This document shows, one piece after another, positions 35,435 to 44,314 of a stretch of DNA of 64,000 nt. This stretch comes from CAVQLX01 sp963811605 (GTDB lineage: Bacteria > Desulfobacterota > Binatia > DP-6). Under the pieces are notes generated by a model that worked only from the letters and a program-made list of their open reading frames with translations, was not told where the DNA came from and ran no database searches. Numbering within the stretch: position 1 is the first letter of the stretch; every line of letters starts with the position of its first letter. The stretch spans positions 1 to 64,000 of the forward strand of contig CAWESA010000020.1 in assembly GCA_963811605.1 (NCBI GenBank), written 5' to 3'. The position numbers and the translations under genes are program-made.

Positions 35435-35596
35435 GTGCCAACCTCCAGTGGCGTCGGATTAAATTGGGCACCCCCCGTCCTGTCAAGACATCCACCTGCC
35501 AAATGCCTTGAGCCTTGACTACCCGTATCCTTTCGGTTACCGAGCGCTGCGTTTCGACAACACGCCCGCGACCGGATCACACCTGAGGAGGCGATC

Positions 35597-35938
35597 ATGC
35601 GGAGACTGGACACCCTTGCCGGGGGGCTGGTGGCTGTCCTGGCGCTGTCGGGCTGTACCATCCACGATCGGCAGTGGAACGGATGCGCGATCGCCGGCGG
35701 CGTTGTCGGCGGCGCCATCGGCGGCATCGCCTCCGGCGTGGCGTTGAACAACACCGGAAATCCGTCAAACGGCGAACGAGCCGGCGCCATCATCGGCAGC
35801 ACGATCGGGGGCGCGGCGCTCGGCGCCCTCCTCGGTCACGTGCTCTGCGATCCGGAGAGGGAAGCGGCCCCGCCGCCGCCCCCGCCCCCGCCTCCGCCAC
35901 CGCCGCCTCCTCCGGTGACTCAGCGCAGGGGCGACTGA
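35597..35938 (+). CDS. Glycine-zipper lipoprotein with poly-proline tail
   Basis: The 113-residue protein has a lipobox LSGC (C20). Two glycine-zipper stretches follow (IAGGVVGGAIGGIASGVAL and a second around AGAIIGSTIGGAALGALLG), as in surface-antigen/OmpA-associated lipoproteins. Near the C-terminus are 15 consecutive prolines before VTQRRGD. In many relatives the Pro linker leads to an OmpA-like peptidoglycan domain, which is missing here. GAGGAGG precedes the ATG. Translation through the Pro run should need EF-P, which is encoded at 44315. Confidence 0.82.
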   Translation: MRRLDTLAGGLVAVLALSGCTIHDRQWNGCAIAGGVVGGAIGGIASGVALNNTGNPSNGERAGAIIGSTIGGAALGALLGHVLCDPEREAAPPPPPPPPPPPPPPPVTQRRGD

Positions 35939-36075
35939 ACCGAACGCTCGTCGGCCCGTGAGCGGCAGGCAGGAGGTCACGCGCTCGGACGCGCGTGGCC
36001 TCCGCCTCCCGCGTCCCACCGCGGCACGTCACCGAGCATGGCGGTGGTTCCGGCAGCCTGCTAGAGCTACGCGCC

Positions 36076-36900
36076 GTGTCGCGATTCAGCGACTGCTTCC
36101 TCCTCCTGTTCGGACAGCTCGCGGCCGGAGGCGTCGTCGGGCTGGCCGTTCCGCCGTTCGCCATCCTCGACCGTGGCTTCTACCGCTCGAGCGCCGGCAT
36201 CTATCTCGGCTTCGCGCTCCTCTTCCTGGCCGGCAAGGTGGCGCTGCTGCTCCGCGCCGGCGGCCCGACGACCCCGGGAGACCTGATGGAGATCGTCGTC
36301 TGGGGCGCATTCGTCGTGGCGCTCGCCCTGTACCTGGTCTCGTTGTGGCGGGAGTCGAACCGGCTCCGTGCGCGCACCTTCGCCGCCGCCCTGCTGCTCG
36401 GCCTCGGGGCTCTCACCGTGAGCGCGCTCCGCTTCCCGGTGGCGTCCGGCCCGGGTGCGAGCACCCTTCTCTACCCGCTTGCCGTGGTCAGCAGCGCGCT
36501 GGTTCTCGGTGCGGTCGCAACCGGCATGCTGCTCGGTCACTGGTACCTGATCGACCTGGGGCTCTCCCTCGAGCCACTCGAACGGCTGTTCCGATATTTC
36601 GTCGCCGTCCTGCTGTTCCAGCTCGCGGTGGCGGCGGTCACCGTGGGCGTGGTGGCTCTGACGTCGAGCGATGGAGCTGTCGCCGTGCTGCGGCTCTGGC
36701 ACGATCACCGCCCGTTGCTGCTCACCCGGCTACTCCTGGGACCCGTCGCGGCGCTCGGGGTGGCGTGGCTGATTCACCGGACGCTGCAGATTCCCCAGAC
36801 GATGGCCGCCACTGGCTTGTTCTACGTCGCGATCCTCGCCGTCCTGGTGGGTGAGATGCTCGGGAGACTGATCCTGTTCCGCACCTCGCTCCCGCTCTGA
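36076..36900 (+). CDS. Eight-helix integral membrane protein
   Basis: From the GTG at 36076 the protein is about 274 residues with eight hydrophobic helices and short charged loops. His residues lie in or near helices (LLGHWYLIDLG, WLIHRTLQIPQ). The end ATGLFYVAILAVLVGEMLGR is reminiscent of membrane anchor subunits of the DmsC/NrfD type, but this resemblance is weak. An upstream ATG (35995) would add a polar N-terminus and is less likely. It converges on the CSD-like gene and the sulfite/nitrite reductase. Confidence 0.72.
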   Translation: MSRFSDCFLLLFGQLAAGGVVGLAVPPFAILDRGFYRSSAGIYLGFALLFLAGKVALLLRAGGPTTPGDLMEIVVWGAFVVALALYLVSLWRESNRLRARTFAAALLLGLGALTVSALRFPVASGPGASTLLYPLAVVSSALVLGAVATGMLLGHWYLIDLGLSLEPLERLFRYFVAVLLFQLAVAAVTVGVVALTSSDGAVAVLRLWHDHRPLLLTRLLLGPVAALGVAWLIHRTLQIPQTMAATGLFYVAILAVLVGEMLGRLILFRTSLPL

Positions 36901-36920
36901 GCGCGCGGGCACGACGACGG

Positions 36921-37208
36921 CTAGTCGAAGACCCAGATGATCGTCACGCGCTGGCCCCGCGACGTCCATCCCAGGTCGAATCCGACGGACATGCCCTCGC
37001 GCAGGCCGTCGATGCGCGGGATGGCGGCCCGGATCTCGACGAAGGGATATCGAAACGCGTACTCGCGGCCGCTCGCCTCGCTCCGCAACGTGCCGCTCTC
37101 GCTGCCATAGTAGACGCGTGTGATCACGCCGCGGTAGAAGTGGCCCTGCTCTTCCGTGGACTCGCTGACGCCGCCGTCCAGCTCGGCGTCGTCGCCATCG
37201 TCGATCAC
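36921..37208 (-). CDS. Small OB-fold (cold-shock-like) protein
   Basis: The 95-residue protein has a strongly acidic N-terminus (IDDGDDAELDGG). A beta-rich core follows (GVITRVYYGSESGTLRS...EYAFRY, ending GQRVTIIWVFD) that resembles the five-strand pattern of cold-shock or S1-type OB folds. The usual RNP motifs are not clear, so the assignment is tentative. Its GTG overlaps the TGA of the upstream sulfite/nitrite reductase (GTGA), implying translational coupling. Confidence 0.6.
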   Translation of the reverse strand: MIDDGDDAELDGGVSESTEEQGHFYRGVITRVYYGSESGTLRSEASGREYAFRYPFVEIRAAIPRIDGLREGMSVGFDLGWTSRGQRVTIIWVFD

Positions 37209-38863
37209 GACGCGCGGGCCTCGATGGCCCGTGTCGCCACTCCGGCAAGCTCCTTCAGACCCACCCGATCGACGAACGCCGGGAAGTTCTCTCCCGACTG
37301 CCGGCGCTCGTGGAAGAATCGTGCCAGGCCGGCGATCGCCGCCGGTGTATCCCGCTCCCGGTAGCGGCCGAGGCGCTGCCCCACGCGCCCCCGGCCTTCG
37401 CCCACCGAGCCACCGACGAGGATCGAGTAGTACGGGCGATCGACGCCGTCGCTCTCGGCGACCGAGTGTCCGGTGAGACCGATGTCACCGACGTGATGCT
37501 GTCCGCAGGAGTTGGGGCACCCGCTGACCTTGATGGTGAAGTCGCCCAGGCGCGCCGGGAAGCCGTCCGCCGTGGCCGGGTCGTCGAGGAGATGCGCGCG
37601 CACCCGCTCCGCGACCCCCATCGAGCGCGTGATCGCCAGCGAGCAGTAGTCCATGCCCGGGCAGGAGACGACGTCGACCAGCGTGCCGGCGTCGGCGTTC
37701 CCGAGGCCCATCTCGGCCAGCGCGGCATGCACCGCGGCGAGGGCGGGCTCGGGGATCGAGGGCAGCACCAGGTTCTGGTCGTTGGTGGTGCGCAGCGTGC
37801 CGTTGCCGTGCGACCGCGCCAGTGCGGAGATGGCCCGCATCTGCTCCGTGGTCACGTCGCCGAGCGGAAGCTGCACGACGACCGCGTGGTGACCCGCCTG
37901 GCGCTGCGCCCGGACGTTCGTGCGCCGCCACGCCTCGAATCCGGGTTGGGGGGAGATCGCCGCGCCTGGGGAGGCCGCCGGGGGTAGCGCAGGATATCCG
38001 GCGATCTGCTCGCGAATGTCGCTGCGCAGCTCGTCGCCGCGCTCGGCATCCACGCGTCGCGCCTCGTCCTCGACCACCTTCCGGAACCCGTCGAGGCCCA
38101 TGCGCTTGACGACGTACTTCATGCGCGCCCGGCTACGGTTCTTGCGCTCGCCGTGGCGGTGCTGCACGCGCACGATCGCCTCGCACCACACCAGGACATC
38201 CTCGGCCGGGATGAAGTCGGCGATCGGCTTGGCCAGAAGTGGCTGCGCGCCGAGGCCACCACCCGCCCACACCCCGAAGCCCCGGGCCCCGTCGCGAACC
38301 TTGGCGTACAGCCCGATGTCGTTCACGGGAACCTGCGCGCAGTCGGCGGGGCACCCCTCGACCGCGATCTTGAACTTCCGCGGCAGCGTGAGGTTGAGGG
38401 GGTTGAAGAGGAAGTAGTCATGGACGGCCATGACGTACGGCGCGACGTCGAAGGGCTCGTCGGGATGGACTCCCGCATAGGGGCATCCCGTGACGTTGCG
38501 CACGCTGTCGGCACAGGCCCCGCGCGTCGTGATGTCGACCGCCAGCAGGCGCTCGTAGAGGTCGATGATGCGGTCGAGCGGAACCCAGTGGATCTGGATG
38601 TCCTGCCGCGTGGTGACGTGGGCAATGCCGCGCCCGTAGAGGTCCGATATCTCGGCCAGCGCATCGAGCTGCTCGGCGGTGAGCATGCCACCCGGAATCT
38701 TGATCCGCTGCATGTGGCTCGTATGATCGAGCTGGTAGTAGAGCCCGTACGACAGACGGATCGGACGCCAGGAGTCGGTCGGCACCTCGCCCCGCAGGAA
38801 GCGTGCCAGCCGCCCGGCGTGCCCGGCGAGGGCGTCGCGATGCTGCAGCTCGGTAGGTCGCAT
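37205..38863 (-). CDS. Ferredoxin-type nitrite/sulfite reductase (siroheme)
   Basis: The 552-residue enzyme has the duplicated NiR/SiR architecture. The N-terminal half contains GGMLTAEQLDALAEI, VTTRQDIQIHW and NVTGCPYAGV. The C-terminal half carries the siroheme-4Fe-4S ligands CPGMDYC (C-x5-C) and CPNSC (C-x3-C). It carries out the six-electron reduction of nitrite to ammonia or sulfite to sulfide using ferredoxin-type donors. Sequence alone does not separate the two. The ATG at 38863 gives the standard N-terminus. A TTGACT...CATACT promoter lies about 20 bp upstream. Confidence 0.93.
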   Translation of the reverse strand: MRPTELQHRDALAGHAGRLARFLRGEVPTDSWRPIRLSYGLYYQLDHTSHMQRIKIPGGMLTAEQLDALAEISDLYGRGIAHVTTRQDIQIHWVPLDRIIDLYERLLAVDITTRGACADSVRNVTGCPYAGVHPDEPFDVAPYVMAVHDYFLFNPLNLTLPRKFKIAVEGCPADCAQVPVNDIGLYAKVRDGARGFGVWAGGGLGAQPLLAKPIADFIPAEDVLVWCEAIVRVQHRHGERKNRSRARMKYVVKRMGLDGFRKVVEDEARRVDAERGDELRSDIREQIAGYPALPPAASPGAAISPQPGFEAWRRTNVRAQRQAGHHAVVVQLPLGDVTTEQMRAISALARSHGNGTLRTTNDQNLVLPSIPEPALAAVHAALAEMGLGNADAGTLVDVVSCPGMDYCSLAITRSMGVAERVRAHLLDDPATADGFPARLGDFTIKVSGCPNSCGQHHVGDIGLTGHSVAESDGVDRPYYSILVGGSVGEGRGRVGQRLGRYRERDTPAAIAGLARFFHERRQSGENFPAFVDRVGLKELAGVATRAIEARAS

Positions 38864-38958
38864 GGTCGAAACCCATTGAGTATGGCCGTGCGTCTCCGGC
38901 GAAGTCAACGCAGGAACTGGCGTACAGCCCCCGCTCCGTTGCAGCATGGCAGCCATCA

Positions 38959-39948
38959 ATGGCCCTTGAGCGCGCAGAGATCGTGCTGCCGGCCCACGGA
39001 CCCTTCGATCTGCGCGCCACCGTGCTGGCTCGGACCGCACACCCGCCGCAGCGCTATCACTGGCGCGACCATGCCCGGCCCGCGCTCGAGTGTGCCGAGC
39101 AGCTGTCCGGCAGCTCGGTCCACCTCCTGCGCATCCGGCCTGCGTCCCGCGGCGTGGTCCTCGAGGTGACCGGCCGGGATGCCCGCGAGATCGAGGTGCT
39201 GGCGCCGCTGGCAGCCCGTGTGCGCCGGGCGCTGTCTCTCGACCTCGATCTGGCCGCCTTCCATGGCGTGTGCGCCCGCGAGCCACTGCTGCGCCCGATC
39301 GCTCGCCTGGGTCTGGGCCGGATGCTCCGCGGCACGACCGTGTTCGAGGACGTCATCGCGGCGATGCTCGCGAGCGATCCCGTGTTCGCGGCCGTCGTCG
39401 GTCTCGGCCGCCGCTGTCCGGCCCGGCGCGGAATGCACGCGTTCCCCGATCCGGCGACCCTGGCGCGCGTTCCGCTGCGGCGACTCGCGCGCATCACGGG
39501 CTCCCGCGAGCGTGCCTCGCACGTCCTCGGGCTGTCGCGCGACCTCGTCGCCGGGCGCTGCGACCTCGACGCGCTATCGGGCCTTGCGGCTCGCGAGGCG
39601 GCGCGCCGGCTACGCGCCATCCACGGGATCGGGCCCCGCGGCGTCGCACGCCTGCTGCTCTGTCTCGGATTCCACGACGAAGCGGGGCGCGATCGCGATG
39701 CCAGGGACTTCGCCCGTAGCGCGCTCGGCGGTGACCGGACCGCACTCGAGACCTGGCTTCGCCGCCAGGCGCCCTGGCGTGGACTGGCGCTCTGCTTCGC
39801 GCCCGTGGCCGCCGACCCGGCCGTTCTGGCGCGCCTCAGACGGGAGCGGCCGCCGGGAGTCCCTGCGAGCCGAGCCGGTCGTACGACAGGTCGCGGAACG
39901 CCACGTTCTCGAGCGCGAGCGCCGCGAACACCTCGGATGCGGCACTGA
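38959..39948 (+). CDS. AlkA-like DNA-3-methyladenine glycosylase
   Basis: The 329-residue protein has an N-terminal beta domain and a helical HhH-GPD domain. The helix-hairpin-helix is LRAIHGIGPRGVARLLLCLG (about 218-237), with downstream Asp residues (DEAGRDRDARDF) where the catalytic Asp lies. It removes alkylated bases in base-excision repair. The last 37 codons overlap the end of the convergent nuoG gene by 113 bp and are Arg/Pro-rich, so the functional C-terminus may end earlier. Confidence 0.85.
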   Translation: MALERAEIVLPAHGPFDLRATVLARTAHPPQRYHWRDHARPALECAEQLSGSSVHLLRIRPASRGVVLEVTGRDAREIEVLAPLAARVRRALSLDLDLAAFHGVCAREPLLRPIARLGLGRMLRGTTVFEDVIAAMLASDPVFAAVVGLGRRCPARRGMHAFPDPATLARVPLRRLARITGSRERASHVLGLSRDLVAGRCDLDALSGLAAREAARRLRAIHGIGPRGVARLLLCLGFHDEAGRDRDARDFARSALGGDRTALETWLRRQAPWRGLALCFAPVAADPAVLARLRRERPPGVPASRAGRTTGRGTPRSRARAPRTPRMRH

Positions 39949-41422
39949 AGGGCACCTCGGTCGTGGCCCGCGACAGCAGGTCGCCCAGGACGGACCAGCC
40001 GGCCCTGACGTCGCCGGGCAACGCGACGGCGGGGTGGAAGCGCTGCACGCGGCCGGCGTGGTTCGTGAACGTCCCCTCGCACTCGGCATGCGTCCCGATC
40101 GGCAGGATTGCGCTGGCATACTCCAGCGACTCCCGTCGCTCGGAGTCGAGGACCACGAGATACGGCACCCGTTCGAGCGCTGCCCGCGCGGAGACCGGAT
40201 CGCTCCAGACGGTCAGGAGATCGGTCCGACACAGCACGAGCGCCTGGAGGCTGCCCGAGGCTGCGGCCGCGAGCAGCGACTCGAGCGCGTCGGCGATCGG
40301 CACGCCCTGGAGCACGAGCCCCCGGGTATTGGGGTTCTTGTCGGCCTTGATGAGCAGATCGTCGTGGTAGGCGTCAGGTGGGGACCACGACACGGCCGCC
40401 AGCGTCGCGCCGAGCACGCCGGCGAGCCTCCGGAGCAGGAAAATCTCCTCGTTGGTCGCTTGCGCCGACACCACGATACCCACCGCGCCCTGCCCGTGAG
40501 CGCGTGAGAGACCGGCCAGGCGCTCGCCCACGCCGGCCGTGAGCGCCCCCCAGTCGACCGGGGCGAAGGCCTCGTCGCCACGCAGCATGGGCTGCAGGAG
40601 CCGGCCTTCGCCTTGCAGACGGTAGGCCGTCATGCGGCCCTCATCGCACATCCAGTACTGGTTCACGTCCGGGTTGAAGCGCGGCATGTACCGGAAGATG
40701 TAATTCTCGCGGTGGTACAGCTCGATGTTGCACCCGTTGGCACAGCCGGTGCATATCGAGTTCGTCCGCTCGAGGTACCAGACCCGCGCACGGAACCGGA
40801 AGTCGCGGTTGGTGAGCGCGCCCACCGGACAGATATCGGCGACGTTGGTCGAGTAGGGGTTGTCGAGCACGCGGTTGGGCGCCAGCGCCAGGACGTTGTG
40901 GTCGCCGCGCTCGAAGAAGGCGAGCTCGTGCGTCTTGGTCACCTCGTCGAGGAAGCGAATGCAGCGCGAGCACAGCACGCAGCGCTCCTGGTCGAGGACC
41001 ACGTGAGGTCCGATCGGGATCGCCTTGCCCTTGTGCACCTTGCCCGCCAGCGGCACGCGGCTCTTCTGGCGGTCGTAGTCCATGTAGTACTCTTGCAGCT
41101 TGCACTCGCCCGCCTGATCGCACACCGGACAGTCGATCGGGTGATTGATGAGCAGAAACTCGAGGACGGCCTTCTGCGCCGCTACCGTCTTCTCGCTCTT
41201 CGTATGCACGACCATGCCGTCGGTCACCCGGGTGTTGCAGGCGATCTGGAGCTTGGGGGCCTTCTCGATCTCGACCAGGCACATCCGGCAGTTGCCGGCG
41301 ATCGACAGGCCGGGATGCCAGCAGTAGTGCGGTATCTCGATACCCAGACGGTCTGCCGCCTGGATGACGGTGAGCCCGTCGTCGACCTCGATGGTCTTGC
41401 CGTCGATCTCGACCTTAGCCAT
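39836..41422 (-). CDS. nuoG: NADH-quinone oxidoreductase subunit G
   Basis: The 528-residue protein holds the complex I N-module electron path. The 2Fe-2S binding segment is PHYCWHPGLSIAGNCRMCLVE. A His-Cys region follows (CPVCDQAGECKLQEYYMDYDR), then two 4Fe-4S motifs CVLCSRCIRF and CTGCANGC with the molybdopterin-like domain after them. It is shorter than many NuoG proteins (often 650 or more) because the C-terminal molybdopterin-like part is reduced. It overlaps nuoF by 8 bp. The stop lies inside the convergent glycosylase gene. Confidence 0.93.
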   Translation of the reverse strand: MAKVEIDGKTIEVDDGLTVIQAADRLGIEIPHYCWHPGLSIAGNCRMCLVEIEKAPKLQIACNTRVTDGMVVHTKSEKTVAAQKAVLEFLLINHPIDCPVCDQAGECKLQEYYMDYDRQKSRVPLAGKVHKGKAIPIGPHVVLDQERCVLCSRCIRFLDEVTKTHELAFFERGDHNVLALAPNRVLDNPYSTNVADICPVGALTNRDFRFRARVWYLERTNSICTGCANGCNIELYHRENYIFRYMPRFNPDVNQYWMCDEGRMTAYRLQGEGRLLQPMLRGDEAFAPVDWGALTAGVGERLAGLSRAHGQGAVGIVVSAQATNEEIFLLRRLAGVLGATLAAVSWSPPDAYHDDLLIKADKNPNTRGLVLQGVPIADALESLLAAAASGSLQALVLCRTDLLTVWSDPVSARAALERVPYLVVLDSERRESLEYASAILPIGTHAECEGTFTNHAGRVQRFHPAVALPGDVRAGWSVLGDLLSRATTEVPFSAASEVFAALALENVAFRDLSYDRLGSQGLPAAAPV

Positions 41423-42710
41423 GGGCACGCAGCGGCGCCGCCTCGGCGCGGAACGGGCAGCGGCCGAGTGCGGCGTGCTGCTCGAACTCGGCGCGGAACT
41501 TGGTGGTGAAGGTGCGCGTCGGCATGGCCGCGCCGTCGGCCAGGGCACAGATGGTATTGCCCTGGATGTTGTTGGCCACGTTGAGCAGGAGGTCGACATC
41601 GGCCGGCGACGCGCCGCCGTCCTCGAGACCGCGCAGCACGCGATCGAGCCACCCCGTGCCTTCGCGGCAGGGGGTGCACTGCCCGCACGACTCGTGGTGG
41701 AAGAACGAGATCAGGTTGTGGAGGGCCCACACCATGCAGGTGGAGTCGTCCATCACCATGATGCCGGCGGACCCCAGAAAGGACCCGGCCTTCTGCACCG
41801 AGTCCATGTCCATCGGGACGTCGACCTCTGCGGCCGTGAAGGGCGGCATCGAGGCACCGCCCGGGATGACCGCCTTCAGCTGGCGCCCGTTGGGGATTCC
41901 CCCGGCGTGCTCGTAGATGATCTCACGCAGGGGTGTGCCCATGGGCAGCTCGTAGATGCCCGGGCGTTCCACGTGGCCCGACACGCAGTAGAGCTTCGGC
42001 CCCGGACTCTTCTCCGGCCCGATGCCGCGGAACCAATCGGCTCCGCGCAGGACGATGTGCGGCACGCAGGCCAGCGTCTCCACGTTGTTGACGATCGTCG
42101 GACAGCCGAACAGCCCCTGCGTGGCCGGAAACGGGGGCTTGATGCGCGGGTACCCGCGCTTCCCCTCCAGCGACTCGAGTAGCCCGGTCTCCTCGCCGCA
42201 GATGTAGGCGCCGGCGCCCCGGTGGATCACGACCTCGAGGTCGAAGCCCGTCCCGAGGATGTTCTTGCCGATGAACCCCTTCGCCTCCGCCTCGTGCACC
42301 GCTTCCCACAGCCGTTCGTAGCCGAGCGCCATCTCGCCCCGGATGTAGATGTAGGCGAGGCGGCATTTGATCGCGTACGACGAGATGATGACGCCTTCCA
42401 GGAGCTGGTGCGGGTCGTCCTCGATGATGAGGCGGTCCTTGAAGGTGCCGGGCTCGCTCTCGTCGGCGTTCACCGCGAGATAGACGGGCTTCTCCGTCTG
42501 CTTCGGCAGGAAGCCCCACTTCATGCCGGTGGGGAACCCGGCGCCGCCGCGACCGCGCAGGTTGGACGCCTTCACCATCTCCACCAGCTCTTCGGGTGTG
42601 TGGCCGGTCAGCGCCTTGCGGACGGCCTCGTAGCCGCCGTGCTGGAGGTAGACGTCGATCGCGCGGAGGCCGGGAATGTCCCGGCAGCGAGTCAGCAGAC
42701 GTTCCGGCAT
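41415..42710 (-). CDS. nuoF: NADH-quinone oxidoreductase subunit F
   Basis: The 431-residue subunit binds NADH and FMN and the N3 4Fe-4S cluster. RGRGGAGFPTGMKWGF and VNADESEPGTFKDR form the FMN and NADH site, with GAGAYICGEETGLLESLEG downstream. The cluster ligands are in ESCGQCTPCREGTGW, plus a distal Cys in NTICALADG. It lies 7 bp after nuoB and overlaps nuoG by 8 bp. nuoE, its normal partner, is not in the window. Confidence 0.96.
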   Translation of the reverse strand: MPERLLTRCRDIPGLRAIDVYLQHGGYEAVRKALTGHTPEELVEMVKASNLRGRGGAGFPTGMKWGFLPKQTEKPVYLAVNADESEPGTFKDRLIIEDDPHQLLEGVIISSYAIKCRLAYIYIRGEMALGYERLWEAVHEAEAKGFIGKNILGTGFDLEVVIHRGAGAYICGEETGLLESLEGKRGYPRIKPPFPATQGLFGCPTIVNNVETLACVPHIVLRGADWFRGIGPEKSPGPKLYCVSGHVERPGIYELPMGTPLREIIYEHAGGIPNGRQLKAVIPGGASMPPFTAAEVDVPMDMDSVQKAGSFLGSAGIMVMDDSTCMVWALHNLISFFHHESCGQCTPCREGTGWLDRVLRGLEDGGASPADVDLLLNVANNIQGNTICALADGAAMPTRTFTTKFRAEFEQHAALGRCPFRAEAAPLRAHG

Positions 42711-42717
42711 GGAGCGA

Positions 42718-43263
42718 TCAGGAGGCGACGGCCACCGGGTCGGTGCTCCGGAGGGACTGCTTCTCGCGCTGGATCTTCCGCTGCAGGGCCATCAGGCCGT
42801 CGAGCACCGCCTCCGGTCGTGGCGGGCAGCCCGGCACGTAGATGTCCACCGGGATGACGCGATCGATGCCGGGCAGCGTGGAGTAGTTGTCGTAGAAGCC
42901 ACCCGTCGAGGCACAGGCACCGAACGCCATGACCCACTTCGGGTCACCCATCTGGTCGTAGACCCGCTTGAGGATCGGCGCCTGGCGCATCGTCACCGTG
43001 CCGATCACCATGAGGAGGTCTGCCTGCCGGGGGGTGAAACGCGGCAACAGCGCGCCGAAGCGATCGATGTCATAGGGCGACATGGACAGCGACATGAACT
43101 CCATCGCGCAGCACGCGGTCGCGAACGGATACGGGAAGATCGAGTACTTGCGCGCCCAGCCGATCGCCCGGTCGAGCCGTGTCACCACCACGGCCTCGGC
43201 GATCAGCGCCTCCTCCCCCGAGACGACCCGCGGCGGTCGAGGCGGTTCGATCGGCTTGGGCAT
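42718..43263 (-). CDS. nuoB: NADH-quinone oxidoreductase subunit B
   Basis: The 181-residue subunit carries cluster N2, the last Fe-S centre before quinone. It has the tandem cysteines ATACCAMEF, then FGACASTGGF and VPGCPPRPEA. It is the first gene of nuoB-nuoF-nuoG; the membrane subunits (A, H, J-N) and C, D, E are absent nearby, while nuoI lies 5.4 kb away. The ATG at 43263 sits exactly 6 nt after a TACTTG -10 element, predicting a leaderless transcript. An in-frame upstream extension is not conserved. Confidence 0.95.
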   Translation of the reverse strand: MPKPIEPPRPPRVVSGEEALIAEAVVVTRLDRAIGWARKYSIFPYPFATACCAMEFMSLSMSPYDIDRFGALLPRFTPRQADLLMVIGTVTMRQAPILKRVYDQMGDPKWVMAFGACASTGGFYDNYSTLPGIDRVIPVDIYVPGCPPRPEAVLDGLMALQRKIQREKQSLRSTDPVAVAS

Positions 43264-43269
43264 GCCGTT

Positions 43270-43298
43270 CAAGTAGCGTTCGCCTTCCTGCGTGTCAA
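43270..43298 (-). promoter_or_regulatory. Leaderless promoter of nuoBFG
   Basis: On the minus strand TTGACA (43298-43293), a 17-nt spacer and TACTTG (43275-43270) end 6 nt before the nuoB ATG. Geometry is identical to the gltX and epoxide hydrolase promoters. Confidence 0.55.
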
Positions 43299-43343
43299 AG
43301 TCGGGTTGCAGCGCCGCCCGTGCGCAGGATACCCGCCCCCGCA

Positions 43344-43829
43344 ATGGATGCGCTCACCCGCCTGGTGCACCTGCTCGCCCTCTCCGTCTACCTCGGAAGT
43401 ACCGTGGCTCTGGTGCTCGTACTCCTGCCCGCAGCCTCGGCGGTCGACGATCCGGGGCTGCGCCGGCGGGTGCTGGCACGCGGCCTCAAGCCGTACAACG
43501 TACTCAGCGTGGGGGCGCTCGGGGTCCTGATCCTCACCGGCGCCTCCTCGCTCACGGACTGGAAGCGCACGCTCGGCCCGGCATACGGCCGCCTCCTCTG
43601 GCCGCTCGTCACCAAGCTCAGCCTCACGTTTGCCCTCACCATGGTCGGGACGTGGCTGTCGTTCGGGATCGCGCACCGCCTCGTACGCGCCGAGCTGGGG
43701 GGATTGCCCGTCGAGGCCGAGCGCGAGTCGTCGATGATCAAGCGGCTCGCTATCGGTGGCTGGCTCGCCATCGCCCTCGCCGTGTGGACGTCGTGGGTCG
43801 GCCTGTCCCTGGCGGGGGACGTCCGATAG
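43344..43829 (+). CDS. Four-helix membrane protein (CopD/DUF-like)
   Basis: The 161-residue protein has four hydrophobic helices: LTRLVHLLALSVYLGSTVAL, VLSVGALGVLILTG, LWPLVTKLSLTFALTMVG and LAIGGWLAIALAVWTSWVG. The first helix holds a His, as in CopD/YphA-type heme or copper membrane proteins, but no clear family signature is found. It is divergent from nuoB, with 80 bp between. Function unknown. Confidence 0.72.
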   Translation: MDALTRLVHLLALSVYLGSTVALVLVLLPAASAVDDPGLRRRVLARGLKPYNVLSVGALGVLILTGASSLTDWKRTLGPAYGRLLWPLVTKLSLTFALTMVGTWLSFGIAHRLVRAELGGLPVEAERESSMIKRLAIGGWLAIALAVWTSWVGLSLAGDVR

Positions 43830-43921
43830 ACGAGCCCGGCCCCCCAACAGGCCTTCCCCGAACAGCCATCCGGAGATCCGTCCCCCTTGCAGCCCGGCCC
43901 CCGACTTGCCACCACCTCCAC

Positions 43922-44245
43922 ATGGAACACTTCGTCCACGTCCCCGACCGTCTCGCCTTCTCCCCGGAAAAGATGAAGAAGAACGGCCTCGTCGACACCT
44001 CGAGCCTATTCTGCGACGCGTACTGCTTCGAGCCGGGCCAGGACCAGGCCGGACACCGCCACGCCGTGGGCGACAAGCTGTACTACGTCCTCTCGGGCGC
44101 GGGTCGTATCCGCGTGGGCGCCGAGGAGCGCGACGTCGGGCCTGGCGACCTCGCGTGCGCACCCGCAGGTGAGGAGCATGGGGTGCGCAATCCGGGACCG
44201 GAGCGCCTGGTGGTGCTCGTCATGATGGCCCCCAAGCCGGGCTGA
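43922..44245 (+). CDS. Cupin-domain protein
   Basis: A 107-residue single-cupin protein. Motif 1 is GHRHAVGDKLYYVLSGAGRIRVG (His-His-Glu-like ligands) and motif 2 is PGDLACAPAGEEHGVRNPG. It should bind one divalent metal; substrate or signal is unknown. It begins 92 bp after the preceding membrane-protein gene and precedes efp by 69 bp. No Shine-Dalgarno sequence is seen before the ATG. Confidence 0.85.
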   Translation: MEHFVHVPDRLAFSPEKMKKNGLVDTSSLFCDAYCFEPGQDQAGHRHAVGDKLYYVLSGAGRIRVGAEERDVGPGDLACAPAGEEHGVRNPGPERLVVLVMMAPKPG

Positions 44246-44314
44246 TCGGTTGAATCGCCGCCTCCCCGGGTGCTACTGACACCCGCTTTCCGCAGCACGG
44301 ATCGGAGGAAGTCC

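Noticed and set aside
35870..35930. Frameshifted OmpA-like domain after the poly-Pro run at 35597-35938
   Set aside because: The sequence after the stop shows no peptidoglycan-binding motif in any frame; the next gene is a membrane protein.
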